A stretch of 64,000 nucleotides of DNA from Cellulomonas sp. Leaf334 (GTDB lineage Bacteria > Actinomycetota > Actinomycetes > Actinomycetales > Cellulomonadaceae): positions 794,827 to 858,826 of the forward strand of contig NZ_LMOO01000005.1 in the NCBI RefSeq assembly GCF_001424195.1, given 5' to 3'. The position numbers were made by a program, and so were the translations under genes. A model generated the notes under the pieces. That model ran no database searches. It was given only the letters and a program-made list of their open reading frames with translations, and was not told the DNA's origin. This document shows positions 52,566-63,770 of the stretch, piece after piece (position 1 is the first letter of the stretch; every line of letters starts with the position of its first letter).

Positions 52566-54086
52566 GTGCTGAACTTCCTCCTCCGCCGCATCCTGGCGGG
52601 ACTGGCCACCCTCCTCGTGGCCCTCTTCCTCATGTACCTCCTGGTCGAACGGGCGATCGATCCGCTCCAGGACCTGCTCGAGAGCACCGCACCGAACAAG
52701 CAGCAGCTCATCGACGCGCGCATCGACCAGCTGAACCTGGACACCAACGTCGTTGTCCGGTTCTTCCAGTGGTTCGGCAACCTGCTCACCGGTGACTTCG
52801 GCATCGCCTGGCGGTCGGGGCAGCCCGTCGCGGACCTGCTGACGCACGCCATCGGGTCGACCCTGCAGCTCGTCACCGCCGCGACGATCCTGTCGCTGGT
52901 CCTCGGTGTCACCGTCGGCGTCGTCAGCGCCCTGCGGCAGTACAGCGGCTTCGACTACGGGATCATCTTCCTGTCGTTCCTGCTCTACTCGCTGCCCTCC
53001 TTCTGGGTCGCCGTCCTGCTCAAGCAGTGGGCCGCGATCGGCTTCAACGACTTCCTCAAGGACCCCGTGATCGCCTGGTCGGTGATCGCCGGCATCGCGG
53101 TGGTCGCCGGACTGTTCTGGTCGCTCGCCGTCGGTGGGCGCGCCGCACGACGCTGGCAGGTGTTCGGGGTCGCCGCCGCGGCCACGTTCGCGATGTTCGC
53201 CTACCTGCAGCTCTCCGGCTGGTGGGAGCGTCCCCAGATCGGCCCCATCCTGCTGCTGATCCTCGCCGGTGGCTCCGCCGTCGCCATCGCCGCGGTGTTC
53301 GCGGGCGTGCACAACCGACGCGCCATGTGGACCGCGCTGACCACCGTCGGGGTCGGGCTGGCGCTCTACCTCCCGATGCAGGTCGTCTTCGACTCCATCG
53401 ACGAGAACAACTGGATCATCTTCGGCTTCGCTCTGGTCGCCATGGCGGTCGGGTTCCTCATCGGTCGCCTGTACGGCGGGCCGGACTGGGGCATCTCCGC
53501 GCGCACCGGCGCTGCGGTCGCGTTCATCACCGGCGGGCTCATCTACATCGACCAGGTCATGCAGGTCTGGCCGCCCTACTTCAAGGCGCTGAGCGGGCGG
53601 CCCATCCCGACGTTCGGTGACCGCACGCCGAACCTCGGCGGCAACTACTGGGTCGGAGTCCTCGACTCGTTCACCCACCTGCTGCTGCCCACCGCGACGC
53701 TCGTGCTCATCGCGTTCGCCGCGTACACGCGCTACTCGCGTTCCAGCATGCTCGAGGTGATGAGCCAGGACTACATCCGCACCGCGCGGGCCAAGGGCCT
53801 GCCGGAGCGGGCGGTCGTGGTCCGGCACGGGTTCCGCAACACGCTGATCCCGCTCGCGACCATCGTGCCGATCGACATCATCACGCTCATCGGCGGCGCG
53901 GTGATCACCGAGGCCGTGTTCGCGCGGCCCGGCATGGGTCAGCTGTTCGTCCGCTCCCTCGACCAGGCCGAGATCGAACCGGTGATGGGGTACCTCCTCA
54001 TCACGGCGACCCTCGCCATCATCGCCAACATCGTCGCGGACATCGTCTACGCGTCGATCGACCCGAGAATCCGGTTGGACGCATGA
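52566..54086 (+). CDS. Peptide ABC permease, DppB type with large insert
   Basis: A 506-residue permease, against about 310-340 for ordinary DppB. The N-terminal part (1-160) and C-terminal part (about 350-506, with EAA loop QDYIRTARAKGLPERAVVVRHG at 401-422) are normal. Between them, residues about 165-335 form extra sequence with four or five hydrophobic helices. GTG start at 52566 with a GAGGTAG site. Its stop overlaps the DppC-type gene (ATGA). The subunit should pair with it to form the peptide channel. Confidence 0.88.
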   Translation: MLNFLLRRILAGLATLLVALFLMYLLVERAIDPLQDLLESTAPNKQQLIDARIDQLNLDTNVVVRFFQWFGNLLTGDFGIAWRSGQPVADLLTHAIGSTLQLVTAATILSLVLGVTVGVVSALRQYSGFDYGIIFLSFLLYSLPSFWVAVLLKQWAAIGFNDFLKDPVIAWSVIAGIAVVAGLFWSLAVGGRAARRWQVFGVAAAATFAMFAYLQLSGWWERPQIGPILLLILAGGSAVAIAAVFAGVHNRRAMWTALTTVGVGLALYLPMQVVFDSIDENNWIIFGFALVAMAVGFLIGRLYGGPDWGISARTGAAVAFITGGLIYIDQVMQVWPPYFKALSGRPIPTFGDRTPNLGGNYWVGVLDSFTHLLLPTATLVLIAFAAYTRYSRSSMLEVMSQDYIRTARAKGLPERAVVVRHGFRNTLIPLATIVPIDIITLIGGAVITEAVFARPGMGQLFVRSLDQAEIEPVMGYLLITATLAIIANIVADIVYASIDPRIRLDA

Positions 54087-55159
54087 GCACCTCCACGAAC
54101 CCCGAGACCCCTGCCCCGGGCGACACCGTCGAGAACGCGATCGAGCTCCAGGACGTCGTCGGCCTGTCCCAGGGGCAGATCGTCCGACGCCGGTTCTTCC
54201 GGCACAAGGGAGCGCTCATCGGCCTGGCGGCCCTCGGCGCCACGATCCTGCTGGCCGTCACGTCCGTGGGCCTCGGTCCGATCCCGGGCTGGTGGATGTG
54301 GACCGGCTACGAGACCGGTAACCCGATGTCGAACCCCGGGGGCTCTCCGACGCTCAGCGTGTTCCCTCCGGCCGTGGGCGACCACCCCTTCGGCCAGGAC
54401 GAGCTGGGGCGCGACATCTTCGCCCGGGTCATGGAAGGCGTGCAGACGTCGCTCATGGTCATGCTGGTGATCGGCCTCGTGGCCGGTGTGATCGGCGTCT
54501 GCGTCGGTGCCGTCGCCGGCTACTACCGCGGCGGCCGGGACACCGCCCTGATGCGGTTCACCGACCTCGTGATCACCGTGCCGACGATCGTCATCGGTGC
54601 CGTGATCGGCAAGCTCTCCGGTCAGATCAGCGCGCCGATCTTCGCCATCTCGCTCGGGCTCATCCTGTGGACCACGCTGTCCCGGCTGGTGCGCGGAGAG
54701 TTCCTCGCCCTGCGTGAGCGGGAGTTCGTCGACGCGGCCCGGGTGGCCGGGGCGAGCAGTGGCCGGATCATCTTCAAGCACATCCTGCCCAACGCGATCG
54801 GCACGATCATCGTCAGCACCACGCTGCTGATGAGCTCCGCGATCCTGCTGGAGACGGCGCTCTCGTACCTCGGGTTCGGCATCCAGCCGCCGACGATCTC
54901 GCTCGGCCAGATGATCCAGCAGTACCAGCAGGCCTTCTCCACCCGGCCGTGGCTCTTCTGGTGGCCGGGCATCTTCATCGTGATCATCGCGCTGAGCGTG
55001 AACTTCATCGGCGACGGTCTGCGGGACGCGTTCGACCCCCGCCAGAAGCGGATCCCGTCGGAGCGCAAGATGGCACAGGCGATGAAGGCGGACGCCTCGG
55101 CGGCGAGCGCGCTCAACTCGAACCTGCCGCCCTCGTCGGGCAAGCTGGCCGGGCTGTGA
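54083..55159 (+). CDS. Peptide ABC permease, DppC type
   Basis: A 358-residue permease. A hydrophilic N-terminus (about 1-45), one helix (about 50-68), an extracytoplasmic loop with the DppC-typical HPFGQDELGRDIFARVMEG split near 110, five more helices, and the EAA loop REREFVDAARVAGASSGRIIFKHILPN near 212. A charged C-terminal tail follows. The ATG overlaps the DppB-type stop. The next gene on this strand is 700 nt away because a minus-strand gene intervenes. Confidence 0.92.
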   Translation: MSTSTNPETPAPGDTVENAIELQDVVGLSQGQIVRRRFFRHKGALIGLAALGATILLAVTSVGLGPIPGWWMWTGYETGNPMSNPGGSPTLSVFPPAVGDHPFGQDELGRDIFARVMEGVQTSLMVMLVIGLVAGVIGVCVGAVAGYYRGGRDTALMRFTDLVITVPTIVIGAVIGKLSGQISAPIFAISLGLILWTTLSRLVRGEFLALREREFVDAARVAGASSGRIIFKHILPNAIGTIIVSTTLLMSSAILLETALSYLGFGIQPPTISLGQMIQQYQQAFSTRPWLFWWPGIFIVIIALSVNFIGDGLRDAFDPRQKRIPSERKMAQAMKADASAASALNSNLPPSSGKLAGL

Positions 55160-55182
55160 CCGTGCCGACCCTCACGTACGGC

Positions 55183-55785
55183 TCAGGCGGTGGCCAGGAC
55201 GGTCGCCGCCAGACCGACGAGCACCACGAGCGCCGCGACCGTCGCGACGTGCCAGTGACGCTCGGGCCGGATGCCACCCGCGGTGCGGGCCTGCTCCGCG
55301 TCGCGCAGGAACCCCGCGTCGGTCAGGGCCCGGTGGCGGGCGCCGATCGCGGCCGCGACGTCCTCCGCGGTGGCGGGCAGTCGCGCGTCCTGTGTGGGGG
55401 CCGCGACGACCGGGTCGTCGCTGGAGCGGCGCATGCGGGCGGCCGCCCCGCTCGACCGCGGTGCCGCCCAGGCGGTCACGTCGCCGTCGGTGGTGTGCAC
55501 CACCAGCGACCACTGCACGGTCAGCCCGCTGTAGGTGGGCCACGGCACGTGCGTGCTGCGGAACGGGTTGCGCACGAGCACACCGCCGTCGCTCACGACG
55601 ACCGCAGGACGCCAGAACAACGCCCAGACGCTCAGGGCGACCGCGCCGGCCAGCGGCAGCGCACGCAGCACCTCGCCCGCACCGTCCTCCACCCACACGG
55701 CGACCACGGCTCCGAGGGCGACGACGCCCGCGGCGACCGTGAGCACGCGGCCGTAGCCCGACGAGAACGTAAGAGTGGGACGCAC
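55183..55785 (-). CDS. PH domain-like membrane protein
   Basis: A 200-residue protein with two hydrophobic helices near 14-60, then a beta-rich stretch PAVVVSDGGVLVRNPFRSTHVPWPTYSGLTVQWSL (about 62-96), typical of bacterial PH-like (DUF2581/PH_6) domains, and a last helix near 180-198. Function is unknown. GTG 55785 is preferred because the protein then starts like relatives; an ATG at 55839 would run close to the divergent ATPase gene. It lies on the opposite strand inside the peptide-importer cluster. Confidence 0.7.
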   Translation of the reverse strand: MRPTLTFSSGYGRVLTVAAGVVALGAVVAVWVEDGAGEVLRALPLAGAVALSVWALFWRPAVVVSDGGVLVRNPFRSTHVPWPTYSGLTVQWSLVVHTTDGDVTAWAAPRSSGAAARMRRSSDDPVVAAPTQDARLPATAEDVAAAIGARHRALTDAGFLRDAEQARTAGGIRPERHWHVATVAALVVLVGLAATVLATA

Positions 55786-55859
55786 ATGCCCATGCTCGCA
55801 GAACCGCAGGTGGTGACCGTCCTGACCGGACGCCACCACCGCGCGCAGGAAGGATCCTG

Positions 55860-57695
55860 ATGGCCATCGACACCTCGGACGCCCCGCCGCCCACCGACAC
55901 CCGCACGCCCGTGCTGCAGGTGCGGGACCTCGGCGTGGACTTCTACGTGGACGGCACCTGGTACCCGGCCGCGACCGGCATCAGCTACGACGTGCGCCCC
56001 GGTGAGGTCCTCGCGATCGTCGGCGAGTCCGGCTCCGGCAAGACGCAGTCGTCGATGGCCCTCATGGGCCTGCTCCCGCCGAACGGCCGGGCGCGCGGCT
56101 CGGCCGTGATCGGGGACCGCGAGCTCATCGGGATGCCGCCGCACAAGCTGCGCCGGATCCGCGGCAAGGAGATCGCGATGATCTTCCAGGAGCCGATGAC
56201 CGCGCTGAACCCCGTCTTCACCATCGGCTTCCAGATCGTCGAGACCCTGCGGACCCACTTCGAGATGGGCCCCGCGGACGCCCGCGTGCGTGCGCTCGAG
56301 CTGCTGCGCCTCGTGGAGATCCCGAACCCCGAGACGCGGATCGACGCGTACCCGCACCAGCTGTCCGGTGGCCAGCGCCAGCGCGCGATGATCGCCCAGG
56401 CGCTCGCGTGCGACCCGAAGCTGCTCATCGCCGACGAGCCGACGACGGCCCTCGACGTCACGGTCCAGGCCGAGATCCTCAAGCTCATGCGCGACCTGCG
56501 CTCCCGCATCGACTCGGGCATCGTGCTGATCACCCACGACATGGGCGTCGTCGCCGACATGGCCGACACGATGATCGTGATGAAGGACGGCAAGGTCGTC
56601 GAGCAGGGCGAGGCGCGCCAGCTCTTCTCGAACCCGCAGCACCCGTACACGATCAAGCTGCTCGACGCCGTGCCGCACCTCGGGCGCAGCACCGAGACGG
56701 AGCCGTCGGCGACGAGCGCGACCCCGGTACAGGACGCCACCGCGGCCACCACCACGGACCGCGCGGTGGTCCTCGAGGCCCAGCAGATGGTCATCGAGTA
56801 CCCGGGCCGCCGTCGTACGCCCGCCTTCCGCGCGGTCGACGGCGTGGACCTGACCATCCGCGCCGGTGAGGTCGTCGGGCTGGTCGGGGAGTCCGGCTCC
56901 GGCAAGACGACGATCGGTCGCGCGATCGTCGGGCTGCAGCCGGTGACGGGGGGTTCGCTGCGGATCGTCGGCCAGGACATGGTCGGGGCGTCCACCAAGG
57001 ACCTCAAGCCGCTGCGCACCAAGGTCGGGATGGTCTTCCAGGACCCGGGCTCGTCGCTCAACCCGCGGCTGCCCATCGGCGAGTCCATCGCGGAGCCGCT
57101 GCTGCTGCACCGCGGCCTGAAGGGCACCGCCATGTCGAAGGCGGTCGAGACGCTGCTGGACCAGGTCCAGCTGCCGCGTGCCATGCGCAACCGGTACCCG
57201 CACGAGCTGTCCGGTGGTCAGCGCCAGCGCGTCGGCATCGCCCGCTCGCTCGCCCTGGAGCCGCAGCTGCTGGTGGCCGACGAGCCGACGTCCGCGCTCG
57301 ACGTCTCGGTCCAGGCGACGGTGCTCGCACTGTTCCAGGACCTCCAGCGCGAGCACGGGTTCGCGTGCCTGTTCATCAGCCACGACCTCGCCGTCGTGGA
57401 GATGCTCGCCGACCGGATCGCGGTCATGCACAACGGCAAGCTGGTCGAGGTGGGCGAGACCGCGCAGGTGGTCAACCACCCGAGGGACCCGTACACGCAG
57501 CGGCTGCTCGCGGCCGTGCCCGTGCCGGACCCCGCCGCGCAGCAGGCCCGTCGGGAGGCGCGTGACGCCCTCCTCGAGGCGCAGCGCGACGAGCTGGAGC
57601 GCGACGAGCTGCAGCACGCCGCCGACGCCGAGAAGATCGACGCGCACGACATCACCGACGTCGACAACGAGCGGATGACCGGCCGCGGGTTCTGA
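55860..57695 (+). CDS. Fused peptide ABC transporter ATPase (DppD-DppF)
   Basis: A 611-residue protein made of two complete ATPase modules. Module 1: Walker A GESGSGKT (55-62), LSGGQRQR near 164, LLIADEPTTALD near 186. Module 2: Walker A GESGSGKT near 342, LSGGQRQR near 447, LLVADEPTSALD near 469. Each ends with the family 5-type HPYT and DPYTQRLL oligopeptide-ABC C-terminal motif. A charged Glu/Arg-rich tail ends it. AGGAAGGA is 5 nt before the ATG. Fusion is common in actinobacteria. A hairpin follows. Confidence 0.93.
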   Translation: MAIDTSDAPPPTDTRTPVLQVRDLGVDFYVDGTWYPAATGISYDVRPGEVLAIVGESGSGKTQSSMALMGLLPPNGRARGSAVIGDRELIGMPPHKLRRIRGKEIAMIFQEPMTALNPVFTIGFQIVETLRTHFEMGPADARVRALELLRLVEIPNPETRIDAYPHQLSGGQRQRAMIAQALACDPKLLIADEPTTALDVTVQAEILKLMRDLRSRIDSGIVLITHDMGVVADMADTMIVMKDGKVVEQGEARQLFSNPQHPYTIKLLDAVPHLGRSTETEPSATSATPVQDATAATTTDRAVVLEAQQMVIEYPGRRRTPAFRAVDGVDLTIRAGEVVGLVGESGSGKTTIGRAIVGLQPVTGGSLRIVGQDMVGASTKDLKPLRTKVGMVFQDPGSSLNPRLPIGESIAEPLLLHRGLKGTAMSKAVETLLDQVQLPRAMRNRYPHELSGGQRQRVGIARSLALEPQLLVADEPTSALDVSVQATVLALFQDLQREHGFACLFISHDLAVVEMLADRIAVMHNGKLVEVGETAQVVNHPRDPYTQRLLAAVPVPDPAAQQARREARDALLEAQRDELERDELQHAADAEKIDAHDITDVDNERMTGRGF

Positions 57696-57711
57696 CCAGA
57701 TCTGCCACCCA

Positions 57712-57744
57712 GCGAGCGCCGTGCCCCCGGGGGACGGCGCTCGC
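57712..57744 (+). terminator. Hairpin after the fused ATPase gene
   Basis: GCGAGCGCCGT (57712-57722) pairs perfectly with ACGGCGCTCGC (57734-57744). The loop itself contains CCCCCGGGGG. Confidence 0.7.
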
Positions 57745-57792
57745 GGCGCGTCCGCCGCTCTTCTGCCGGTTCCGACGCATGTGTCCGGCATG

Positions 57793-57820
57793 GTTGACCT
57801 TCTGGCGGAAACGACCGATA
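57793..57820 (+). promoter_or_regulatory. Possible promoter of the second lipoprotein gene
   Basis: TTGACC (57793-57798) is followed 17 bp later by GATACC or 19 bp later by TACCTC. The -10 is weak. It lies about 60 nt before the start. Confidence 0.35.
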
Positions 57821-57878
57821 CCTCGGTGACGGGGTGCTGTCGTCCGCCTCGATGATGTCGGCCTGCTGGAGGCACGCG

Positions 57879-59684
57879 GTGTTCAAGGGTTCACGTTCCG
57901 GGGTCGTCGCGCTGGTCGCGCTCGTGGCGGTCGGCGGCTGCACGCAGGAGGCGCCCCAGCCCGACCGGACCGGGACGGCGGTCGTGGCGGTGGGGATGCC
58001 GTTCACGTCGCTGAACGGCGGGACCGCCGAGGGACGCGCGCCCGGCAGCACCCTGGTCCGGTCCTTGGTGCAGGCCGGGTTCGTCTCGATCGACGAGGAC
58101 GGCACCGCGGTGCTCGACGAGGGTTTCGGCACCGTCGAGAAGGTCAGCGACGCGCCGCTGACCGTGACGTACACGATCGACGCGGCGGCGACCTGGTCCG
58201 ACGGCACACCGGTCACCCCCGCCGACCTCCTGCTCGAGTGGGCGGCGCGCAGCGGGCAGCTCGACGACGTGACCCCCGAGCTCGACGCGCAGGGCGGGAT
58301 CACCAACGACGACGAGCTGGACGCCGGGGTCGCGTTCGCGGCGGCGTCACCCGCCCTCGTGCAGGCGCAGCAGCTGCCCGCGGTCGACGGGCCGACGCTG
58401 ACCCTCGTCTACGCGACGCCCGTCGCGGACTGGCAGGTCGCGCTCGACGTGAACCTCCCCGCGCACGTGATCGGGCAGGTCGCGCTGGGCGTGGAGGACC
58501 CGACGGAGGCCGCAGCCGCGGTGGCGAAGGCTATCGCCGACGAGGACAAGGAGGCGCTCAGCGCGATCTCGGCGGCCTGGCGGACGGACTTCTCCGCGGA
58601 CGCCCTCGCACAGCACGTCGACCAGGCGGTCTCGACGGGGCCGTACGCGGTGGACCTGATCGTGCCGGGGGAGCGCGTCGAGCTGGTCCGCAACGAGGAG
58701 TACGCCGGCGAGGGTGCCGCGGGCTACGACCGGGTGGTCGTGCGCAGCGACCTGGAGCCGCTGGAGCAGGTCGAGGCGCTCGCAGCCGGCTCGGTCGACG
58801 TCGTGGCCCCGACGGACACACGGGACGTGCTCGACGCGCTGGGTGAGGTGACCGGTGCGGACGTGCGCACGGGCGGCGACAGCACGCTCCAGTTCCAGGT
58901 CCAGGCCGCGGGGGTCGGCGCCTTCGACCCCGCGACGTACGGCGGTGACGCCGCGGTCGCGTCGGCGGTCCGCCAGGCGTTCCTGCTGACGGTGCCGCGG
59001 GACGCCCTCGTCGCGAACGTCGTCGCCCCGTTGTGGCCGGAGGCGGTCGTCGCCACCGCTCTGCTGCCGACCGTGGGCCCGGACGCCGGCGGTGACGTGG
59101 CGCCGAGCGGTCCGGCGGACATCGCGGGTGCGCGCCGGCTGCTCGACGACGCGGGGGTGACGGAGCCGGTCACGGTGCACGTGCTGGTCAACACCACGGA
59201 CCCGCTGCGCGCCGCGATGCTCGCGCTGATCACGGAGTCGGCGTCGGACGTCGGCTTCGAGGTCGAGCCCTACACCCCTGTCGACGGTCTCGGTCCGGAC
59301 CTGGTCGGCGCGCCCGACGCGTGGGACGCGGCGCTGGTGCCCGTGCCGCAGTCCGACCTGCCGCTCGACTCGGTGCTGTCGCGGTGGCGGACCGGCGGCG
59401 CGACGAACGTCACCGGCTGGTCCGACGCCGCGACGGACGCGGCCGCGGCGACGCTCGCGCAGACCCTCGACCCGGACGCCGTCGAGGACCAGCTGGCTGC
59501 GGTCGCGGAGAGCCTCGACGCCGGCGGCGCGGTGCTCTCGCTGGTGCGGCAGCCGATCGTCGTCGCCACGCGTGGTTCGGCCGCGCCGACCGCCGGGACG
59601 ACCCCGGCCGCGCCCGACGTGGAGCCGCTGGCGCTCGGTCGGGCGGACCTCACCGACTGGTGGGCGTGGGCCCGCACCGGCTGA
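57879..59684 (+). CDS. Peptide-type ABC transporter substrate-binding lipoprotein 2
   Basis: A 601-residue family 5 solute-binding protein, a paralogue of the one at 50.5 kb. Both share FGT(Y/V)EKVSD, WSDGTP and ADLLLEWAA blocks in the same order. The lipoprotein signal has lipobox VGGC, lipidated near Cys20. It is richer in Ala and Val than lipoprotein 1. GTG 57879 is chosen because GGAGG lies 7 nt upstream and the signal peptide then has normal length; an upstream ATG at 57834 would add 15 residues. It probably shares the same permeases. Confidence 0.87.
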   Translation: MFKGSRSGVVALVALVAVGGCTQEAPQPDRTGTAVVAVGMPFTSLNGGTAEGRAPGSTLVRSLVQAGFVSIDEDGTAVLDEGFGTVEKVSDAPLTVTYTIDAAATWSDGTPVTPADLLLEWAARSGQLDDVTPELDAQGGITNDDELDAGVAFAAASPALVQAQQLPAVDGPTLTLVYATPVADWQVALDVNLPAHVIGQVALGVEDPTEAAAAVAKAIADEDKEALSAISAAWRTDFSADALAQHVDQAVSTGPYAVDLIVPGERVELVRNEEYAGEGAAGYDRVVVRSDLEPLEQVEALAAGSVDVVAPTDTRDVLDALGEVTGADVRTGGDSTLQFQVQAAGVGAFDPATYGGDAAVASAVRQAFLLTVPRDALVANVVAPLWPEAVVATALLPTVGPDAGGDVAPSGPADIAGARRLLDDAGVTEPVTVHVLVNTTDPLRAAMLALITESASDVGFEVEPYTPVDGLGPDLVGAPDAWDAALVPVPQSDLPLDSVLSRWRTGGATNVTGWSDAATDAAAATLAQTLDPDAVEDQLAAVAESLDAGGAVLSLVRQPIVVATRGSAAPTAGTTPAAPDVEPLALGRADLTDWWAWARTG

Positions 59685-59728
59685 CGTGGGTCTGGTCACC
59701 TTCTGACGCCGGGATGCAGGTGTGCGGG

Positions 59729-59734
59729 TAGAAT
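59729..59734 (+). promoter_or_regulatory. -10 element (TAGAAT) of typA
   Basis: TAGAAT lies 57 nt before the chosen ATG. No clear -35. Confidence 0.5.
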
Positions 59735-59790
59735 CGATCGGCGCGACCGGCGACCCGGCGCGCTCCCCACCTTCTGAGATGAGTTCCCCC

Positions 59791-61731
<1,941 letters not shown>

Positions 61732-61748
61732 CAGCGGGAGTGACTCGC

Positions 61749-62699
61749 GTGCCCGGCGGAGTTCTTGCTGTGCACGCGCACCCCGACGACGAGTCCCTCG
61801 CGACCGGCGCGCTGCTCGCCACCTGGGCGGCCGCCGGTCGGCCCGTCACCGTCGTGACGTGCACGCGGGGCGAGCGCGGCGAGGTCATCGGCGCGCGCCT
61901 GGCTCATCTCGAAGGGGACGGGCCGGCGCTCGCCGAGCACCGCGACCACGAGCTGGGCGCGGCGCTGGCCGCCCTCGGCGTGCGCGACCGCGGGTACCTC
62001 GACACGATCCCCGGCGGGACCGACCAGCGGTTCGAGGACTCCGGGATGGCGTGGGTGGGCACCGGTCGTGCCGGGCTCCCCGACGAGGTCCCCGACGGGG
62101 CGTTCGTCGGCGTCGGGCTCGAGGAGGCCGCCGAGCGGCTGGCCCGCGTGATCCGTTCCCGCCGCCCCGACGTGGTCGTCACGTACGAGCCGGACGGCGG
62201 CTACGGCCACCCCGACCACGTCCGCACCCACGAGGTGACCCAGTGGGCGGTCGACTTCGCGGCTTCGCGCCACGACCACGCGTCCCCCGCGCACGCCGTG
62301 CCCGTGGTCCTGTGGTCCGTGCAGGGGCGCCTCGCGCTCCAGCGAGGACTGCGCGCGCTGCGCGACGACGCGGTGGTCGCCGCGCTCGGGTCGCTGCACG
62401 CGGACCTGGGGCTGCCCGACCCCGCCGGGGAGCTGCCGTCGGTCGCCGTCCCCGACGACGAGATCGACGTCGAGGTCGACGTGCTGCCCGTGCGGGACCG
62501 CGTCCTGAACGCCCTGCGCGCCCACGCCACGCAGGTGCAGGCGATCCGAGCCATCGACGGCGACCGTGGTCTCGTCGCCTGCTACGCCCTCAGCAACCGC
62601 GTCCTGGCGCCGGTGCTGCCCACGGAGACGTACCGGCGGGGAACGGGCGGGTCGGGTGCGGACGTCGTCTGGCCCGCCGGCGTCCGCCCGGTAACGTGA
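61749..62699 (+). CDS. mshB: GlcNAc-Ins deacetylase MshB (mycothiol synthesis)
   Basis: A 316-residue zinc deacetylase of the LmbE/PIG-L fold. It converts GlcNAc-Ins to GlcN-Ins in mycothiol synthesis. Zinc-binding AHPDDE is at 10-15 and GGYGHPDH at 150-157. The SGMAWVG loop near 98 and RAHATQVQAI near 262 are MshB features absent from the Mca paralogue at 8.3 kb. GTG 61749 is chosen because GGGAG is 8 nt upstream; GTG 61740 would overlap that site. The stop lies inside the -10 of the next gene. Confidence 0.9.
   Translation: MPGGVLAVHAHPDDESLATGALLATWAAAGRPVTVVTCTRGERGEVIGARLAHLEGDGPALAEHRDHELGAALAALGVRDRGYLDTIPGGTDQRFEDSGMAWVGTGRAGLPDEVPDGAFVGVGLEEAAERLARVIRSRRPDVVVTYEPDGGYGHPDHVRTHEVTQWAVDFAASRHDHASPAHAVPVVLWSVQGRLALQRGLRALRDDAVVAALGSLHADLGLPDPAGELPSVAVPDDEIDVEVDVLPVRDRVLNALRAHATQVQAIRAIDGDRGLVACYALSNRVLAPVLPTETYRRGTGGSGADVVWPAGVRPVT
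62692..62697 (+). promoter_or_regulatory. -10 element (TAACGT), leaderless type
   Basis: TAACGT lies 7 nt before the GTG at 62705, within the end of mshB. Confidence 0.45.
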
Positions 62700-62704
62700 C
62701 GCGC

Positions 62705-63115
62705 GTGCAACGCCTCTCCGCCGGCGCGATCGGCTCGGCCGTCGCGGCCCTCCTGCTCGGGGTCCTGGTCGGCGCCCTCGGCACGGTGCTGCACCGCAGC
62801 ATCCCGCCGTGGGGGGTCGCGATCTGCCTGACCCTCGCGTTCGCCGCCGCTGTCACCGTCCGCGCGTGGACCGGGTACGTCGCGCTCGCCGGCTACGCGG
62901 TCGGCCTGCTCGTCACGGTCCAGCTCCTCACCCAGCGTGGTCCGGGGGGCGACACCCTCGCCCCCGACCAGCAGGCGGTCGGCTGGGTGTGGGTGCTCGG
63001 CTCGATCGCCGTGACGATCATCGCGGCCCTCCTGCCGCACGCGCTGTTCGACGACCGGCCCCGCGCGCCGCGGACACCGCCCGTCGACCACGAGCTCGTC
63101 GACCCACCGTCGTGA
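62705..63115 (+). CDS. Small four-helix membrane protein
   Basis: A 136-residue protein with four hydrophobic helices (about 7-28, 35-55, 57-78, 93-115) and a short charged tail. I think it matches the actinobacterial DUF6113-type protein often found beside mshB, but I am not certain. Function unknown. GTG 62705 fits the leaderless pattern; GTG 62696 overlaps the mshB stop (GTGA) and would allow coupling instead. Its stop overlaps the flavin reductase GTG. Confidence 0.7.
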   Translation: MQRLSAGAIGSAVAALLLGVLVGALGTVLHRSIPPWGVAICLTLAFAAAVTVRAWTGYVALAGYAVGLLVTVQLLTQRGPGGDTLAPDQQAVGWVWVLGSIAVTIIAALLPHALFDDRPRAPRTPPVDHELVDPPS

Positions 63116-63597
63116 ACGAGCCGGACGCGTTCCGCTCCGCCGTCGGTCGGCTGCCCGCGGGGGTCGCGGTCATCACCCTGCGCTGGCGGGGCACCCTGCA
63201 CGCCATGACGGCCAGCGCGATCACGTCGGTCTCCCTCGACCCGCCGATGCTCCTGTTCTGCGTGCACACCGACGCCCGGTTCCGCGACGCGCTCGACGAC
63301 GTCGACACGTGGTCCGTGAGCGTCCTGGCCGACGACCAGGGACCGACGGCCGACTGGCTCGCCTCACCGGGTCGGCCCGCCGTCGACCAGCTCGCACGCG
63401 TCCCGCACCGCCCGGCCCCTGTCGCCGACGCCGTGTGGATCGACGGTGCCGCAGCCTGGTTCGACTGCCGGACCGACTCCGTGCACCGCGCCGGGGACCA
63501 CGACGTCGTCGTCGGCTCCGTCCTCGTCGCCGAGCAGGGCGCCGCAGGTGCGGGCGGCCTCGTCCACCTGCGCGGACGTCTGCACCGCGTCCGCTGA
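63112..63597 (+). CDS. Flavin reductase-like domain protein
   Basis: A 161-residue FMN-binding split-barrel protein. The family pattern FRSAVGRLPAGVAVITLRWRG, then HAMTASAITSVSLDPPMLLFCVHTDARF, then WSVSVLADDQ and a late GDHDVVVGSVL is clear. Such proteins supply reduced flavin to monooxygenases or act as small oxidoreductases. The GTG overlaps the previous stop (GTGA), so it is coupled to the membrane protein gene. No partner oxygenase is in the window. Confidence 0.87.
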   Translation: MNEPDAFRSAVGRLPAGVAVITLRWRGTLHAMTASAITSVSLDPPMLLFCVHTDARFRDALDDVDTWSVSVLADDQGPTADWLASPGRPAVDQLARVPHRPAPVADAVWIDGAAAWFDCRTDSVHRAGDHDVVVGSVLVAEQGAAGAGGLVHLRGRLHRVR

Positions 63598-63722
63598 GGC
63601 GGTTCCTCCCGGTCGCGCCTCGTCGTTCCCCGCACGACCCCCGCAACGAGAGCCTCGGCATCCCGACGGGTGAGAACGGGTGCCCACGTGGTGGCGCAGC
63701 CAATTCGGTTCGCCCAGGCACG

Positions 63723-63728
63723 TAGACT
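63723..63728 (+). promoter_or_regulatory. -10 element (TAGACT) of the last gene
   Basis: TAGACT lies 43 nt before the ATG at 63771, which has its own GGGGGAG ribosome site. Confidence 0.45.
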
Positions 63729-63770
63729 CGCGCGGACGCGTTGTGCGTGCGTGGAGCAGCGGGGGAGCGG

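Noticed and set aside
61740..61742. GTG start for mshB
   Set aside because: It overlaps the GGGAG site; GTG 61749 fits better and gives the usual N-terminus.
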